This document shows, piece after piece, positions 45,601-57,009 of a DNA stretch of 64,000 bases (position 1 is the stretch's first letter; every line of letters starts with the position of its first letter). The stretch is from the NCBI GenBank assembly GCA_963691655.1, contig OY829328.1, positions 78,000,400-78,064,399 on the forward strand, read 5' to 3'. Source of the stretch: Toxonevra muliebris. Its lineage: Eukaryota > Arthropoda > Insecta > Diptera > Pallopteridae. The position numbers were made by a program, and so were the translations under genes. The notes under the pieces are model-generated. The model was not told the DNA's origin and did no database searches. It saw only the letters and a list, made by a program, of their open reading frames with translations.

Positions 45601-47815
45601 TCGAAAATAACGCCCTAAACCCCATCTAAGAAAGGTAGAAAATGATCTAGAAACGGACAAAATGATCTGGAAATAGATAAACGATCTTAAAAATAGACAA
45701 AATTATGTAAAAATAGACCAAATGATCTAAAAACAGATAAAATATCTTAAAAATAGAATAGATGATCTAAAAGTAGACAAAAGGATCTAAAAAAAAGATC
45801 TTAAAATATACAAAAAAAAATCCCAAAACAGACCGAATGCCCTAAAAATGTACAAAACGATCCGAAATCGGACAAAAAGCCCTAAACCCGATGTAAAAAA
45901 GGTAGAAAATGATCTAGAAATGAACAAAGTGATCTGGAAATAGATAAACGATCTAAAAAATAGACCAAATGATCTAAAAACGACAAAATTATTTGGGGAT
46001 TTATAAACGATCTTACAAATAGACAAAATGATCAAAAAGTAGACAAAATGTTCTAGAATTAGACAAAAGGATCTAAAAAAAAGATCTTAAAATTTACAAA
46101 AAATCTCAAAACAGACAAAATGCCTTAAAAATATAGAAAACGATATAAAATCAGACAAAACGCTCTAAATCAGATCTAAAAATAGACAAAATAATTTGGA
46201 AATAGATAAACGATCTTAAAAATAGATCCAATGATCTAAAAGTAGACAAAACGATCTAAAATTAGGCAAAAGGATCTTAAAATATACAAAAAATCCCAAA
46301 GCAAACAAAATGCCTTAAAAAATAAAGAAAACGCTCTAAACCCGATCTAAAAAAGGTTCAAAATGATCTAAACATAGACAAAATGATCTAGAAAGAGAAA
46401 AAATTATCTAAAAAAATACAGAATCATTTAAAGAGATCCAAAAATAAACAAAGCTATCTAAAAATAGAGAAAATGCTCTAAAAATAGAGAAAATGATTTA
46501 AAAAGTAGGAAGAAAAATTTAAAAATTTTTCTAACCAATACTAAAAACCATTGAAAATTGAGTCAGGAGATTTAGAAATTGCCGAGTCTTTGCCCAGTTG
46601 ATCAATTTTCGAAATGAAGCAAGAAAGACAGATTCGAACAGATAACTATTTTTGCAGCTGGGGTAAAAGAATATCACTAGATTGTAGTGGCACTTTTTGG
46701 ATTTTGAAAATTTTATATTGAAAGGTAATATTTAATAAGAAAAAATGTTGCGCTGTAACCTCTGTCATTAAACACCAAGAGCTACACACTTCTTCCCATC
46801 AAGAATTAAGAACAATATCATTAACGCTTAATATATAAAGTAAGCAAATAGTGAATAGAACTGATTAAGTGGCACATTAACCCCATTTGAACGACTCTCT
46901 ACACACACCTAAGTAAAATAATTTCAATTTACACTTGCGTAATTGTAAAAAAAAAAAAACAAAAATCCAATCAATTCACACTCACCTTCAGTGCATTCAC
47001 AATGTGAATCTAAATAAGTTAGAACGGGCGATGTTGCATGACGAGCGCCCAGTAAACGCGCACGTATTAAACCTTCACGTTTGGGTGCGCGTAAGATTTT
47101 AACCTTTGGATACACAGCAAAATACTCATCCAATTGTTTTTTCGTGTGAGCTGGAAAAAAAGAAGAAGAATTTAATTATAAAAGAAGAAAATAAGAGAAG
47201 AACAAATGAACAAATAAAAAAATTAAAATAAAAAGAAAAAAAAATAGTGAAAAAAAATGGAAAAATTAAAATTCAAAACACGCTCGACGCTCAAGAACAA
47301 CAACTTACGCATATCAGAGAAATCATCAACGAGTATTATATACCCAATTAAATGTTCCGGCGAACGATCAAGCACTGAATGCACTGTACGTAATAACACT
47401 GACCATGCCTCATTGTGGAAGCAAATGATGACATCGGTAGGAGGTAGATTTGTGCCATAACGTCCTGGTTCTTTGCACCTGTGTAAAGGGGAAAAGAAAG
47501 AATTTAATTTTTGTTATTATTTCGGTGAAAAATTTGTATTGGAAATTGATCGTGATCGGAAATTATAAAAATCTGTTGCGATTTTGCTGTAAATGATTAG
47601 AATATAAATGTGTACTCACCATGCATCACGTGGATCTGGCAGTGTGCGATGCAATGATATCAAATCAGAGGCATATTGATTGAATGCATTCTTTGACCAA
47701 CCATCATCGACTGCTTTTTTCATATCTGCTGTCATATTTGTGGGTAATATAACCGGCTTACCCATTTCACCGTATTTATCTTCACCACCGGAGGGTGCAT
47801 CTAAGACGTTTTTAT
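39601..47815 (-). CDS. Polypeptide N-acetylgalactosaminyltransferase, partial (4 internal exons), Pgant9/Pgant4-like
   Basis: Exons 47620-47815, 47309-47478, 46986-47150 and 39601-39794 join in phase with GT-AG introns. The product runs [16 protein letters not shown], then [89 protein letters not shown] and [20 protein letters not shown]. This is the N-terminal half of a GT27 catalytic domain that adds the first GalNAc to Ser/Thr of mucin-type glycoproteins in the Golgi. DSH is the Mn/UDP-binding DxH motif. The exon with the WGGEN block and the lectin domain is not visible to the left, nor is the signal-anchor exon to the right. Close to Drosophila Pgant9/Pgant4 from memory; I cannot choose between them. 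The last visible intron is 7.2 kb of repeats. Confidence 0.93.
39868..39899 (+). repeat. (GGGGT)n G-rich microsatellite next to a GalNAc-transferase exon
   Basis: Six or so GGGGT units. On the transcribed strand it is CCCCA just 75-105 bases before the acceptor of the exon ending at 39794. The plus strand could form a G-quadruplex. Confidence 0.8.
39900..41219. other. GalNAc-transferase intron, no element seen
   Basis: AT-rich intron sequence between the G-rich tract and the 11-bp array. No exon-like ORF with splice sites found. Confidence 0.4.
41220..42720. repeat. 11-bp minisatellite (GTAGAGTATGA)
   Basis: More than 100 units. The most regular run is about 41996-42150, flanked by diverged units. 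A tRNA-derived SINE interrupts it at 42335-42645, and units resume at 42646. It lies in the large GalNAc-transferase intron. Confidence 0.9.
42335..42645 (+). mobile_element. tRNA-derived SINE inserted in the 11-bp array
   Basis: A-box-like TAGTCTAGTGAG at 42345-42356 and B-box-like GGTACGATTCC at 42388-42398, spaced as in a tRNA. A body with GTGGTATCACAATGGGCCAA and a tail CCTAACCTAA follow. AATGA borders both sides (42330-42334 and about 42644-42648), a likely target-site duplication. It is not a working tRNA: the acceptor stem is not closed. Confidence 0.7.
43043..43363 (+). pseudogene. hAT-family transposase, C-terminal dimerisation fragment
   Basis: The frame reads [12 protein letters not shown], then [40 protein letters not shown], and [20 protein letters not shown] to a stop. 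It matches the hAT C-terminal pattern (FCLP-x-SS-x-VER-x-FS ... KxxW ... L ... L) as I know it, with decayed key residues (VKRIF for VERVF). Upstream codons in the same frame are low complexity, so the rest of the element is lost. No ends found. A domesticated gene is unlikely but not excluded. Confidence 0.65.
43370..44829. other. GalNAc-transferase intron, no gene seen
   Basis: AT-rich with a short TTA run near 44450-44468. No repeat or ORF supported. Confidence 0.4.
44830..46515. repeat. ~20-bp array (GATCTAAAAATAGACAAAAT) with ~470-bp higher-order repeat
   Basis: The short unit runs throughout. The block GATCCGAAATCG...GCCCTAAACCC, then AAAAAAGGTAGAAAATGATC, recurs near 45126, 45390, 45595 and 45860. 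Alternate blocks are more alike (cgaaaa type at 45126/45595, gacaaaaagc type at 45390/45860), giving a period near 470 bp. Confidence 0.8.
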
Positions 47816-47879
47816 CTGTGAGGAGAGAGAGAAAGAGAGAAATAGAGGAGAATTTAGTAAGATAATATCAAATAATGAG

Positions 47880-49300
47880 AATGTCTGAAAATATAATCAA
47901 AGTGTGCCTAAAAGTATGCTAAAAAGATTATTAAAAAATATGATTCCAATATGCTTAAAAGTACGATTCAAATTTGCCTAAAATTTATCCCAAAGTATAT
48001 GATCCAAGAACATATGTTTTTTATATTTTTTAAGTACGCCTAAAAGTAGGTTTAAGTATGCCTTAAAGTAAGATCCAAGTGGGCCTGAAATTATGCTTAA
48101 AATAGGCCTAAAATTATACTCTAAGATCGTTGTCCCACTGGAGCCAACACATTGACTTTGAAAATGAAAAACACTGCGCTTTTTTGATCGAGCGATCAGC
48201 ACCAGCAGTTGCCGCTTTGTGTCGGAAAGCAGTAGCGTTGCCTCTAGTAGGAGAGTAGATGACGATTTAAATATGAGTAAAATTATTTTCAAAAATAAAA
48301 TAAAATGTCCCTAAAATTATGCTCCAAGCAAACCCAAAAGAAATATTCAATACACTACAATATGATCCAAGTATACTTTAAAAAACGCTCCTTATATCTC
48401 TTACAGTATGCTCTACAATATGCCTAAAAGCGAGATCCAAATATGCCAAAAAGTATGCCCCAAATCAAAAAGCATACCGAAAAGTGTGATCATACCCATT
48501 TTGAAAGTATACTTCAAGTATGCGTAAAATTATGCATCAAAAGTATGATCTAAATATCCCTAAAATTATACTCCAAGCAAACCCAAAAGAAACATTTACT
48601 TGAAAATATGTTTCGGTTTTGCTTCAAATTTACTTAAAAGTATGCTTCAAGTATGCCCTAAATATATATAAAAATATGCATTAGGCATGCCTAAAAGTAT
48701 ACTACAATATGGTCCAAGTACACTTAAGAAATCGCTCCTATACAGTATGCTCTACATATGTTTGAAAGTAAGATCCAAATATGTCAAAATGTATGCCCTA
48801 AGCATGTCAAAACTTATATATAAAAGTGTGATTAAAATGAGCATAAAAGTATGCTAAAAGTATGCTTCAAGTATGCCTAAAAGAACAATCTAAATATGCG
48901 TAAAATTATGCTTCTAAATTATGTGCCTAAAAGTATGATCTAAATACCTTTAAAATTATGCTCTAAGTATGACCAAAAGTAAAATTAAAATTAGCTTGAA
49001 AATATGTTTCAGGTATGCAAAAAATTTGCTTAAAAGTATGCTTCAAGTATATCCTAAATTTATATGCTTTAAGTATGATTCAAGTATACTTAAAAAATAA
49101 TATATAAGTATGCTCTACTTGTGATTAAAAGCAGGATCCAAATATGTCCGAAAGTATGCTTCAAGATTATCAAAAAGCATGCTTAAAAATTTGATAAAAA
49201 TTAGTTTAAAAGTATGCTCTAAGAGTTCGAAAAAATATACCATAAAAGCATGCTTCATGTATGCCTACAATTATGAACCAAGTATGCCTAATGAAGTCTT
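47880..49300. repeat. Degenerate array of AAGTATGCCTAAA-type words
   Basis: AAGTATGCCTAAAAGTATGC and variants (CCAAGTATGC, AAAAGTATGATC) recur at irregular spacing. It lies upstream of the first visible GalNAc-transferase exon, inside its presumed intron. 48120-48250 is a non-repeat island. Confidence 0.65.
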
Positions 49301-50440
49301 CTATTTCAATATGATAAAATTAATGTTTAAACTAAATTTCAACATAGGTAAAGTTACGTTAGCATACGTTCTCTTATTTGAATAGACGTCTAATCAGTAG
49401 TTAAATAAAATTCTTTATAAAGTTCAATAAGTTATTTTCTTTCCCATAAATAAACTACGATTGAATGCATGAAAATCAAAAGAAAAATAAAAAGAAATAT
49501 CGTTTAAATACTCCCATTGAAACAAACAAAAACATATTCCTTTCTTGCTTTCTTTAACACACAAAACACACACACACACACACATATATACAAATACACA
49601 ATTTGAAGCAGAGTCTCACTTTATACTACACATTGACATTGACAAATCGAATCATATTCATGAAAATCTGAAGAAAAATAAAATCTCATTATGCACAAAG
49701 AGAAGGTGCTTCCATGTACTTCTGCAACGCGTATTTATTATAACTATGCAGTAGTAACCAACAGCAAATGCGTACATTGCAGTATAGTGCAGTGCACTGG
49801 AATATTTTTACATGCAAATGTAGATGACGACGACAATGACGATGGTGACGGTGTCGTTGATGACGATCATGATGGCATTGCACTACGCAAAAATAACAAA
49901 TTTAACTTTATGTACATATATGCAAACTGTTTGACATGTGTATGTAGATACAATGAACTCTCGTTATATATGTATATGTAGTTATAAGTGAACTATACTC
50001 ACTGAAAGACATTCATATTTCTACATTGTACGTATGTGTCCAATGAGAAATGGGGCAATCAGGAACAGGGATGCAGGAGTGAAGAACTGCCAGTAAAACC
50101 TGAGAATTGATATTAATTTTTGTATATATCTGAAGATAAAAGGAACAGTCTAGGAAAAGAAAATATTCTAGAAGAGCTTCTAAAGCGTTTATTTAGAAAG
50201 AAGCATTGTGGAAGAGCTTCTTTACACGGTTACGCTGTTCAACAAGTTGACGCTTTAAAAAAAAAACAATGTTGAATGGATAACTTTTTAAGAGTAATTG
50301 CTGATCCCAACCCAGTACTCAAATTTTTTCTATCACGTCTGGGATCGCCACTATGGGGGGGGGGGGGGGGGGGCTAAAACCCATAATTTTGATATACGTG
50401 GGACCGATATAAAACTTTTTTTTTATTTTACTTTGTACAC
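49301..50440. other. Intron or intergenic sequence with microsatellites
   Basis: (CA)n at 49561-49584 and GAC/GAT-rich sequence at 49825-49870. 50150-50270 has AGAAGAGCTTCTAAAGCG-type words shared with 53250-53760 and 55320-55510. No gene seen. Confidence 0.45.
50355..50373 (+). repeat. Poly-G tract of 19
   Basis: Nineteen consecutive G in a strongly AT-rich setting. Possible quadruplex, and a possible sequencing or assembly trouble spot. Confidence 0.9.
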
Positions 50441-50449
50441 GCTTCATAT

Positions 50450-50790
50450 TTATCCCTTTCAGGACCGTAAGGAAATCAGAGGAGAAAGCGCAAAATCGAA
50501 TCCGGATTCGTATAATCTGACCCCGATTTTTTGTTACGATTTTTGATCAAAACAGACATTTTGCACCTCTTTTATGGGTCACCGGTGACCCTGTGGCCCT
50601 CAGTGGGATTTTTTTACGAACTTTTTCTGTATATTTTTATTAGATATTTTTTTAAAGATAGACAAAAGTAACTTAGTATTCATTTTCTACTTAACCCTTT
50701 CTTGACCGTAAGGAAACTAGAACCAATAGAGCGAAACCGAGCCCAGATTCGCATTCTTCGACTCCCATTTCATTGTAAAAAAGTTCATGA
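50450..50790. repeat. Two-copy repeat (TTTCAGGACCGTAAGGAAAT type)
   Basis: 50455-50530 and 50695-50770 align (GACCGTAAGGAAA, GAGCGAAACCGAG / GCGCAAAATCGAA, ATTCG). No ORF supported. Confidence 0.6.
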
Positions 50791-51049
50791 AAAGTTTTCT
50801 TTGAAGATCTTAAGCACCCATAGCAAAACTTGTATTTATTTCCCAAAAAAAAAAAAATAAACAAAAATTTAAAAATATGGGAAATCATGTTTGAGTAAAT
50901 AGTTTTTCCCTCAACATGTTAAAAATTTGATGTCTTTTGTAAAAATTGTGAGTGATTGAAAAAATGCAATTTTTTCACCATGTCACCTCAAGAGCTTAAA
51001 GAAAGTTTTTATTTTATGAAAGAGAGAACAAAAGTACTTAGACAGTACC

Positions 51050-51817
51050 ACTCTATTAATCCGCCTTGTCCATTCTTTGGGGTATTATATGAAGCCGCTA
51101 TTCGATATATGACTATACAGGGACAGCAATGGCGAAACGTATAATAAGTTTTGCAGAAAAATGTTTCCCATCGAAAAGTAATTGGGGCCAGCGAAGGTTT
51201 TAATTACTTAGGTCCAGCTTTTTTTTTAAAGAAATTAACCCTTGAAAACCAATTTTTTTTATAACAATCACGTCATACTGAATTAACTTTTGGAAGAACT
51301 AATTAAACATTTTTGGGAGAAAAAATTCTTTCAAAAAATAGTTGAAGCAATTGAAGGTCCAAACCACCTAGGTCTAATTTTTTCCCAAAAAATAATCTTT
51401 GAAAGACCAAAATTTTTCTTTTTTGCTTTAATACCTTTATATTGGAATCACCTTCGAAAAAAAAAGACAACAAACAGTCTTTGAGAAAAATATTTCTAAT
51501 CAAAAGGTATTTGGGAAGGTCAAAATTACATAGGTCCAACTTTTTTAAGAAATTAACCCTTGAAAAAATTTTTTGTTTTTTTTAAGATCTCTTTGGATTA
51601 ATTGTTCGAAAAAATAATGAACATTCTTCGGAGAAAATATTCTCCATCAAAAAATATTTGAAATCATTGAAGGTCCAAACCAACTAAGTCGAACTTTTTC
51701 CCAGAATTTGATCTTTGAAAAACTAAAATTTTTCTTTTGCTATAATCCCTTTATACTTGATTTACCGTTGAAAAAATAACAAACAGTCTTTGAGGAAAAT
51801 ATTACCAATCAAAAAGT
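51050..51817 (-). repeat. Dispersed ~125-bp repeat family, inverted relative to 34690-35215
   Basis: Reverse complement of the 33481-35215 repeat. GGTATTATATGAAGCC-CTATTCRATATATGACTATAC is shared, followed by units with GGTCAAAATTACATAGGTCC and TTAACCCTTGAAAA. It continues after the inserted transposon at 53077-53160. Confidence 0.75.
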
Positions 51818-53074
51818 AAACGGTTGTTTTTTTAGAAGTGTGGTTTTCAATCTGGCAATACTTTTTTCGGAGTTGGTCTTTTTGACAGCTGTCACTTGAT
51901 TTATGCTCAGTTTGGTTTGCCATTTCATAATGAATAGACTTACTCCTGAACAACGTTGGCAAATCGTGCAAATTTATTACCAAAATAATGGTTCGGTTCG
52001 CGTGACGCATCGATCACTGCGTCCAATATTCGGTCGACATAATCGCCCAGCAGAGTCGGTAATTCGAGCAACCATAGATCTAGTGAATAATGCGCATCCT
52101 CAGAGACGCCATACAGTGTGCACCCATGACGCTATTGCTGCTGTGGAACAGAGTATCGAAGAAGACCCGAATGAGTCTATCCGCTATCGCGCGCAACAAT
52201 TGGAACTGTGCCCATCCACTTTATGGAAGATTCTGCGGAAGGATCTTGGTTTGCGGGCTTACAAAATCTACCTCGTGCAAGAATTGAAGCCGAACGACTA
52301 TCAAGCGCGTCGCACGTTCGGAGAATGGGCCCAAAACGAGAATGCCACCGCACCCGATTTTCACAAGAAAATTTTGTTCAGTGATGAAGCTCACTGTTGG
52401 TTGAATGGGTACGTTAATAAGCAAAATTGTCGCATTTGGAGTGATGATAATGCACAAGCCATTGTTCAGACCTCGTTACATCCTCAAAAAGTCACTGCTT
52501 GGTGTGCTCTATGGGCAGAGGGAAACATTGGTCCATATTTCTTCAAAGATGAAGCCGGTCATATTGTTACAGTCAATGGGGAACGCTATAGAACCATGAT
52601 TAATGACTTTTTCGTGCCTGAATTAGAGGATGTTGATGTGGACGACTTTTGGTTCCAATAAGACGACGCTACATGCAATACAGCCAAAGAAATAATCAAT
52701 TTATTGAAGGAAACTTTTGGTGAGCGCATTATCTCACGTCGTGGGCCTGTGGCGTGGCCTCCAAGATCGTGCGATTTAACACCGCTGGACTATTTTTTGT
52801 GGGGTTATGTGAAGTCGCTTGTCTACGCAGATAAGCCCGAGACGATTGACGCCTTGGAAGAGAATATTCGGCGCGTTATAACTGACATACGGCCCCAATT
52901 GCTGCAAAAAGTGGTCGCAAAATTGGGCCTCTCGGCTGGAATTTATTCGAGACAGCATTTTTAAGACATAATGGCAAATCCTTATCTTTATAATAAAGCT
53001 AAATTCTTGGCCATAACATTAAATTATATGCGCCTTATTTCTTCTTGAAAATCACACTTCTAAAAAAAAAAAAA
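51818..53074 (+). mobile_element. Rosa-like (DD41D) Tc1/mariner element
   Basis: Inverted ends share TTTTTTTAGAAGTGTG[AG]TTTTC. TA at 51816-51817 and 53075-53076. It splits a dispersed repeat whose halves (GTAAT|TGGGGCC pattern) are visible on both sides. Length 1257 bp. Confidence 0.85.
51930..52964 (+). pseudogene. DD41D transposase with a single nonsense codon
   Basis: From ATG 51930 (MNRLTPEQRWQIVQIYYQNN) one frame runs to TAA 52962-52964, with one internal TAA at 52659-52661, in FQ*DDATCN. Family members usually read FQQDGA there, so CAA to TAA is the likely change. First Asp in KILFSDEAHCWLNGYVNKQN, third in SCDLTPLDYFLWGYVKSLVY. 41 residues lie between the last two Asp by my count. 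About 344 codons, full length. An upstream in-frame ATG at 51903 is also possible. Confidence 0.9.
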
Positions 53075-53160
53075 TAGTTGGGGCCACCGAAGGTCAAAAT
53101 TACCTAGGTCCTACTTTTTTTTAAGAAATGACCCCTTAAAATTTAAAAATTTGTTAGAAT

Positions 53161-53849
53161 TCTGACATTTTGATCAAAGTGCCCTTGTTTCGGATCTATG
53201 TCCAACACACTTTTCGATTTTTCTTTAATTTTTTGAAAAAAGCGAAAAGCAATTCAAAAAATCCACAATTTGGCCGGTTCTTTTTAAATCAAAGAGAAAA
53301 GAAACAGTTTTGAAGGATCTCTATTGCAAATAACCTCTCAGTAAAAGCAGGAAAAAATATTCGGCAAGAGTCTTGGTAGCAATTGCCTGCAGAAAAAACC
53401 AAGCACTGAAAAATAGTTTTATTTATATAAACCCAATTACAACAGAGAAAAGAGAATCTAAAAGAGCTTCTGTAATAGTTATATTTCAACGAAAGGATGA
53501 ACGAAAAACTCTACAAAGACTGCTGAAGCGATTATCTGTCAGCTAAAGTTGAGATCTGAGAAACTAAACATGAAAAGAAAGGTTTTTGCAGCGATTACTT
53601 TTCAGCAAAATAAGAACTAAATTTTTGGGAAGGGCTTTTAGAGCAATTATGAACAGTAGAGACAGATTACTATTGATGTGATAACAACTTTACTCGGGGC
53701 TGAAGGAAAATTTATAGTGGAGTGAATTAATGGAAATGAAAGTCAAATGTCACATCGGTGTCATGTAAGGTTTCATAGAATTTGTGAATTTACAAGTTTG
53801 TGTTTTATTATAAATTTTATTTTAAGCTTGAAAGTATGCAACACATAAT
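53161..53849. repeat. Degenerate ~85-bp repeats
   Basis: Words like GAAGCGATTA, GCAATTGCCTG, AGAAACTAAA and AGAGCTTCTG recur at wide, irregular spacing. The same kind of sequence appears at 50150-50270 and 55320-55510. I infer one old array split by later insertions. Confidence 0.45.
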
Positions 53850-55137
53850 GTTTTTTGTATGTATAAACTCGTATTTTTTTTCGTAATTTGGACATTTATT
53901 GTGAAAAAGTGATTATAAATTTATTCTTTAAAGTATTGTCCATCGTTAGCCACAACCTTTTCCCATCTTTCTGGTAGCATACGGATTCCGCGTCGAAAGA
54001 ACTCCACATCTTTTGAGGCTATCCACGAATCGACCCATTTTTTGAGTTCTTCGAAAGAACGGAAGTGCTGTTCAGCCAGGTCATGTGTCATCGATCGGAA
54101 CAAGTGGTAATCAGAAGGAGCAATGTCTGGAGAATACGGAGGGTGGGGTAGCACTTCCCATTTCAGCATTTCCAAGTATGTTTTTACTTGCCTTGCAACA
54201 TGCGGCCGAGCATTGTCGTGCTGAAGAATAACTTCGTCGTGTCTATTCTCATATTCTGGCCTCTTATCCTTTAATGCTCGGCTCAAACGCATCAATTGCA
54301 GTCGTTAGCGGTCGCCAGTGATCATTTCATTCGGTTTCAACAGCTCATAATACACGACACGACACCTTTCATATCCCACTAAATACACAGCATGAGCTTG
54401 GATCCATGGATGTTCGGCTTTGCCGTTGATGTTCATGCATGTCCGGGCGGTCCCCATGATTTTTTACGCTTTGGGTTATCGTAACGTATCCACTTTTCAT
54501 CGCCAGTCACAGTACGATGCCGAAAACCCTTTCTTTTTTGTCGTTCAATTAGCAGTTCACATGTGAAAAATCGTCGTTCGACGTCTCTCGGCTTCAATTC
54601 GTACGGCACCCAATTTCCTTGCTTTTAAATCATTCCCAATGCTTTTAATCATTTAGAAATGGTTGATTGATCAACTCCTAAAGACTCTGCAAGTTCTTGT
54701 TGCATTTGACATGAATCTTCTTCGAGTAATGCCTTAAATTTTTCATCTTCGAACTTTTTCGGGCCGCTTGAACGTTCCCTGTCTTCAACATCAAAATCAA
54801 AACTTTTGAAACGGGCATACCACACCTGACACATTCTACGTCTATAGCATATTCAGGATAAGCTTCAGTGAGTAAACGATGTGCTTCAGTTGCGTTTTTC
54901 TTTAAATGGAAGAAGCAAATTAAAACTTCCCGCAAATGTTGTTTTGTTGGCATGAAATTCGACATTTTCAGCTATAGTAAAACACTTTTGTGAAATTATG
55001 AAAATTATTTGACAGATCAATTGTTATAGTATTTTTGGCGCTCTTCGAGATAGAATAGCTGTCAATGTCAAAAAAATGGCGCGTATGATAGATATGAAGT
55101 TTGTTACAATTACGAGTTTATACATTCATATTCCCAA
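53850..55137 (-). mobile_element. Mauritiana-type mariner, copy 2
   Basis: Right end TTGGGAATATGAATGTATAA (reverse complement), followed by TA 55138-55139. The left end keeps TATAAACTCGTA but its outer dozen bases are eroded. Same family as 19996-21269, opposite orientation. Confidence 0.88.
53921..54965 (-). pseudogene. Mariner transposase copy 2, frameshifted
   Basis: ATG 54965 (MSNFMPTKQHLREVLICFFH), a frameshift near VECVRC, a second block MCQVWYARFKSFDFDVEDRE ending at a stop after STISK, several lesions in the catalytic core, then an open C-terminal third. That third contains LQHDNARPHVARQVKTYLEM and YSPDIAPSDYHLF, 34 residues between the Asp pair (DD34D). It supplies the C-terminal sequence damaged in copy 1. 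Confidence 0.88.
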
Positions 55138-55265
55138 TACTTACATATAAATAATATCAAAATAAGACGACGTGCAAAAAGCGACGAAATAGTGAAGTAA
55201 ACAACAATGCGTTAAAGTATGTTATCATATCATGTGACGAGTGCGGAAGGTACCCATTTTAGTTT
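55138..55265. repeat. Segment duplicated at 62515-62635
   Basis: GAAGTAAACAACAATGCGT, AAAGTATGTTATCA-ATCATG and TGACGAGTGCRGAAGGTAC are shared with 62565-62630. The left partner (AAGTATGCAACACATAAT) is at 53832 and 62352. The mariner copy sits between the two halves in this copy only. Confidence 0.75.
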
Positions 55266-57007
55266 TTAAATAAGTAAAAAACCAACGAAAAAAAAAAACT
55301 CTGGTAGGGTTGCTGAAGCAATTACCTGTGAGTAGAAACTAAAAATCAAATCAAGGAAAATTCAAAAAGCAAAAAAAAAAAAAAAAGATTTTCAAGAAGA
55401 ATTTGGGAGTGATTTCATGTTTGTTAGAAAATATTTTTAGAAGGGTTTCTAAAGCTATTACTTCAAACAAAACTGAAAAATATGCCAAGAACGCTCCAAC
55501 AATAATTTCTTTCAAAAACTCAAAATCGCGCTGCAATTGTTGTTGTTCCTATTGGGCATGCAAAAAAGTATGGTTATCTTTATGACTGTGTCTGTCTTTT
55601 TCCCACAGTGTATTTGTATGTGCCAGTCAGTTATGGGTGAATCATATTATGAGGTTGCAACGTATGCAAAAATTTTACTTTAAAAAAAAAAATGGAAATG
55701 AAAAAAAAAAGGTAAGTTGAAGTAGAAACGACTGAGGTATGCTTAAGCTAAAAAATGTGCATTAAGGGTATGTAAATATGTATGAGAATACATAAACGTG
55801 TTTATATATACGAAACATATACTGCACTCGTGCATACTGACAGAAATATTTAAATAAAAGTGCATTTAACTTGACTGAAATGTGACATTTTATAGGGATA
55901 TTTGCCATTTGCAAGTTTGTTGGAAGATTTCCAAAAAAAAAAAGCACGGAAAAAAATTCAACTAAAATATGGTCGCAGGAAGTAAAATGCATAAAAAATA
56001 TTTTTTAAAAAAAAGGTCAGCTACAAATAATAGAATATGTAGAATATTTTTGCTACAAATATCAATTTTATTACTTATATCTCAAAATTTACTTATGCAT
56101 CGTAATGTGAGTAGAGTAGAGTGAATTTATCTTCATACAACATAAATGTTTTATTTTTTTTAAATATATTCACATATCTACCTACTTATATATTTATTTA
56201 CATATGTATGTATTCACGAGTATATCCACAAGAAATAATTGAAGTGGAAAAATCATTTCAAGCAGTAATATTGATTTTTTTTGTTCCTTTCGTATATTTA
56301 AATTTTTAAATTGTGTGTTGAATATTTAAAAATGAAATTTAGGTTCATGCTCTAAGCTTCATAATTCATGGAATAGTTACAGTTTAAATTTATTAAATAT
56401 ATTCAGCTTTAATTGACATTACTGCTGCATTGAAGATTCATAAGAAAGTTTAAAAGCTTTTCATTTGCATAGACGAAGGAATCGATATCACAGATTAAAA
56501 GCAGTCTGCGTGTTTGAAGTTCTCAATGAATATCTTAATAAGTAGTAACTTGAAAAAAGCTTTTTTCTCATCTATGCACTGTTATAAAGCTTGCAATTAA
56601 AAGCTTTTAAAGGTGGCGCCAACTTGCGGTGAGTAGTTGAATGAAAATATTGTAAATCAGTTGAAGCAAAATTTCAATTCTTTTTGTAACTAAGTATTTT
56701 TTGAATTTTTGTTTTTATATTTTGAAAATAATTTTACAAAAACTAGAAATAATATGAATAAAAGCTTTATATCAAATAATAATTGAGGATTTCTTTTTTA
56801 GCAATTTTCTTATACTGTTATATTACAATTCAATTAAAAATAAATAATTATTTTCTTATAACACATAATTGTTATGGCCTATATCCAAATAGGTTATAAA
56901 TATTTCAACACGAAGTAAATAAAATATTAATTTTCCAATTCATTATACCGTAAATAATTCTCTCTACAAAAATACACATATCGTTGCCTGAGAATCGATT
57001 TGGCGTA
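55266..57007. other. Intergenic or intronic sequence, no gene seen
   Basis: AT-rich. 55320-55510 carries weak repeats shared with 53161-53849. Several short ORFs lack any recognisable motif or splice context. Confidence 0.4.
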
Positions 57008-57009
57008 TA

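Noticed and set aside
50298..50546. 82-codon ORF through the poly-G tract
   Set aside because: Depends on the G run coding poly-Gly; no other support.
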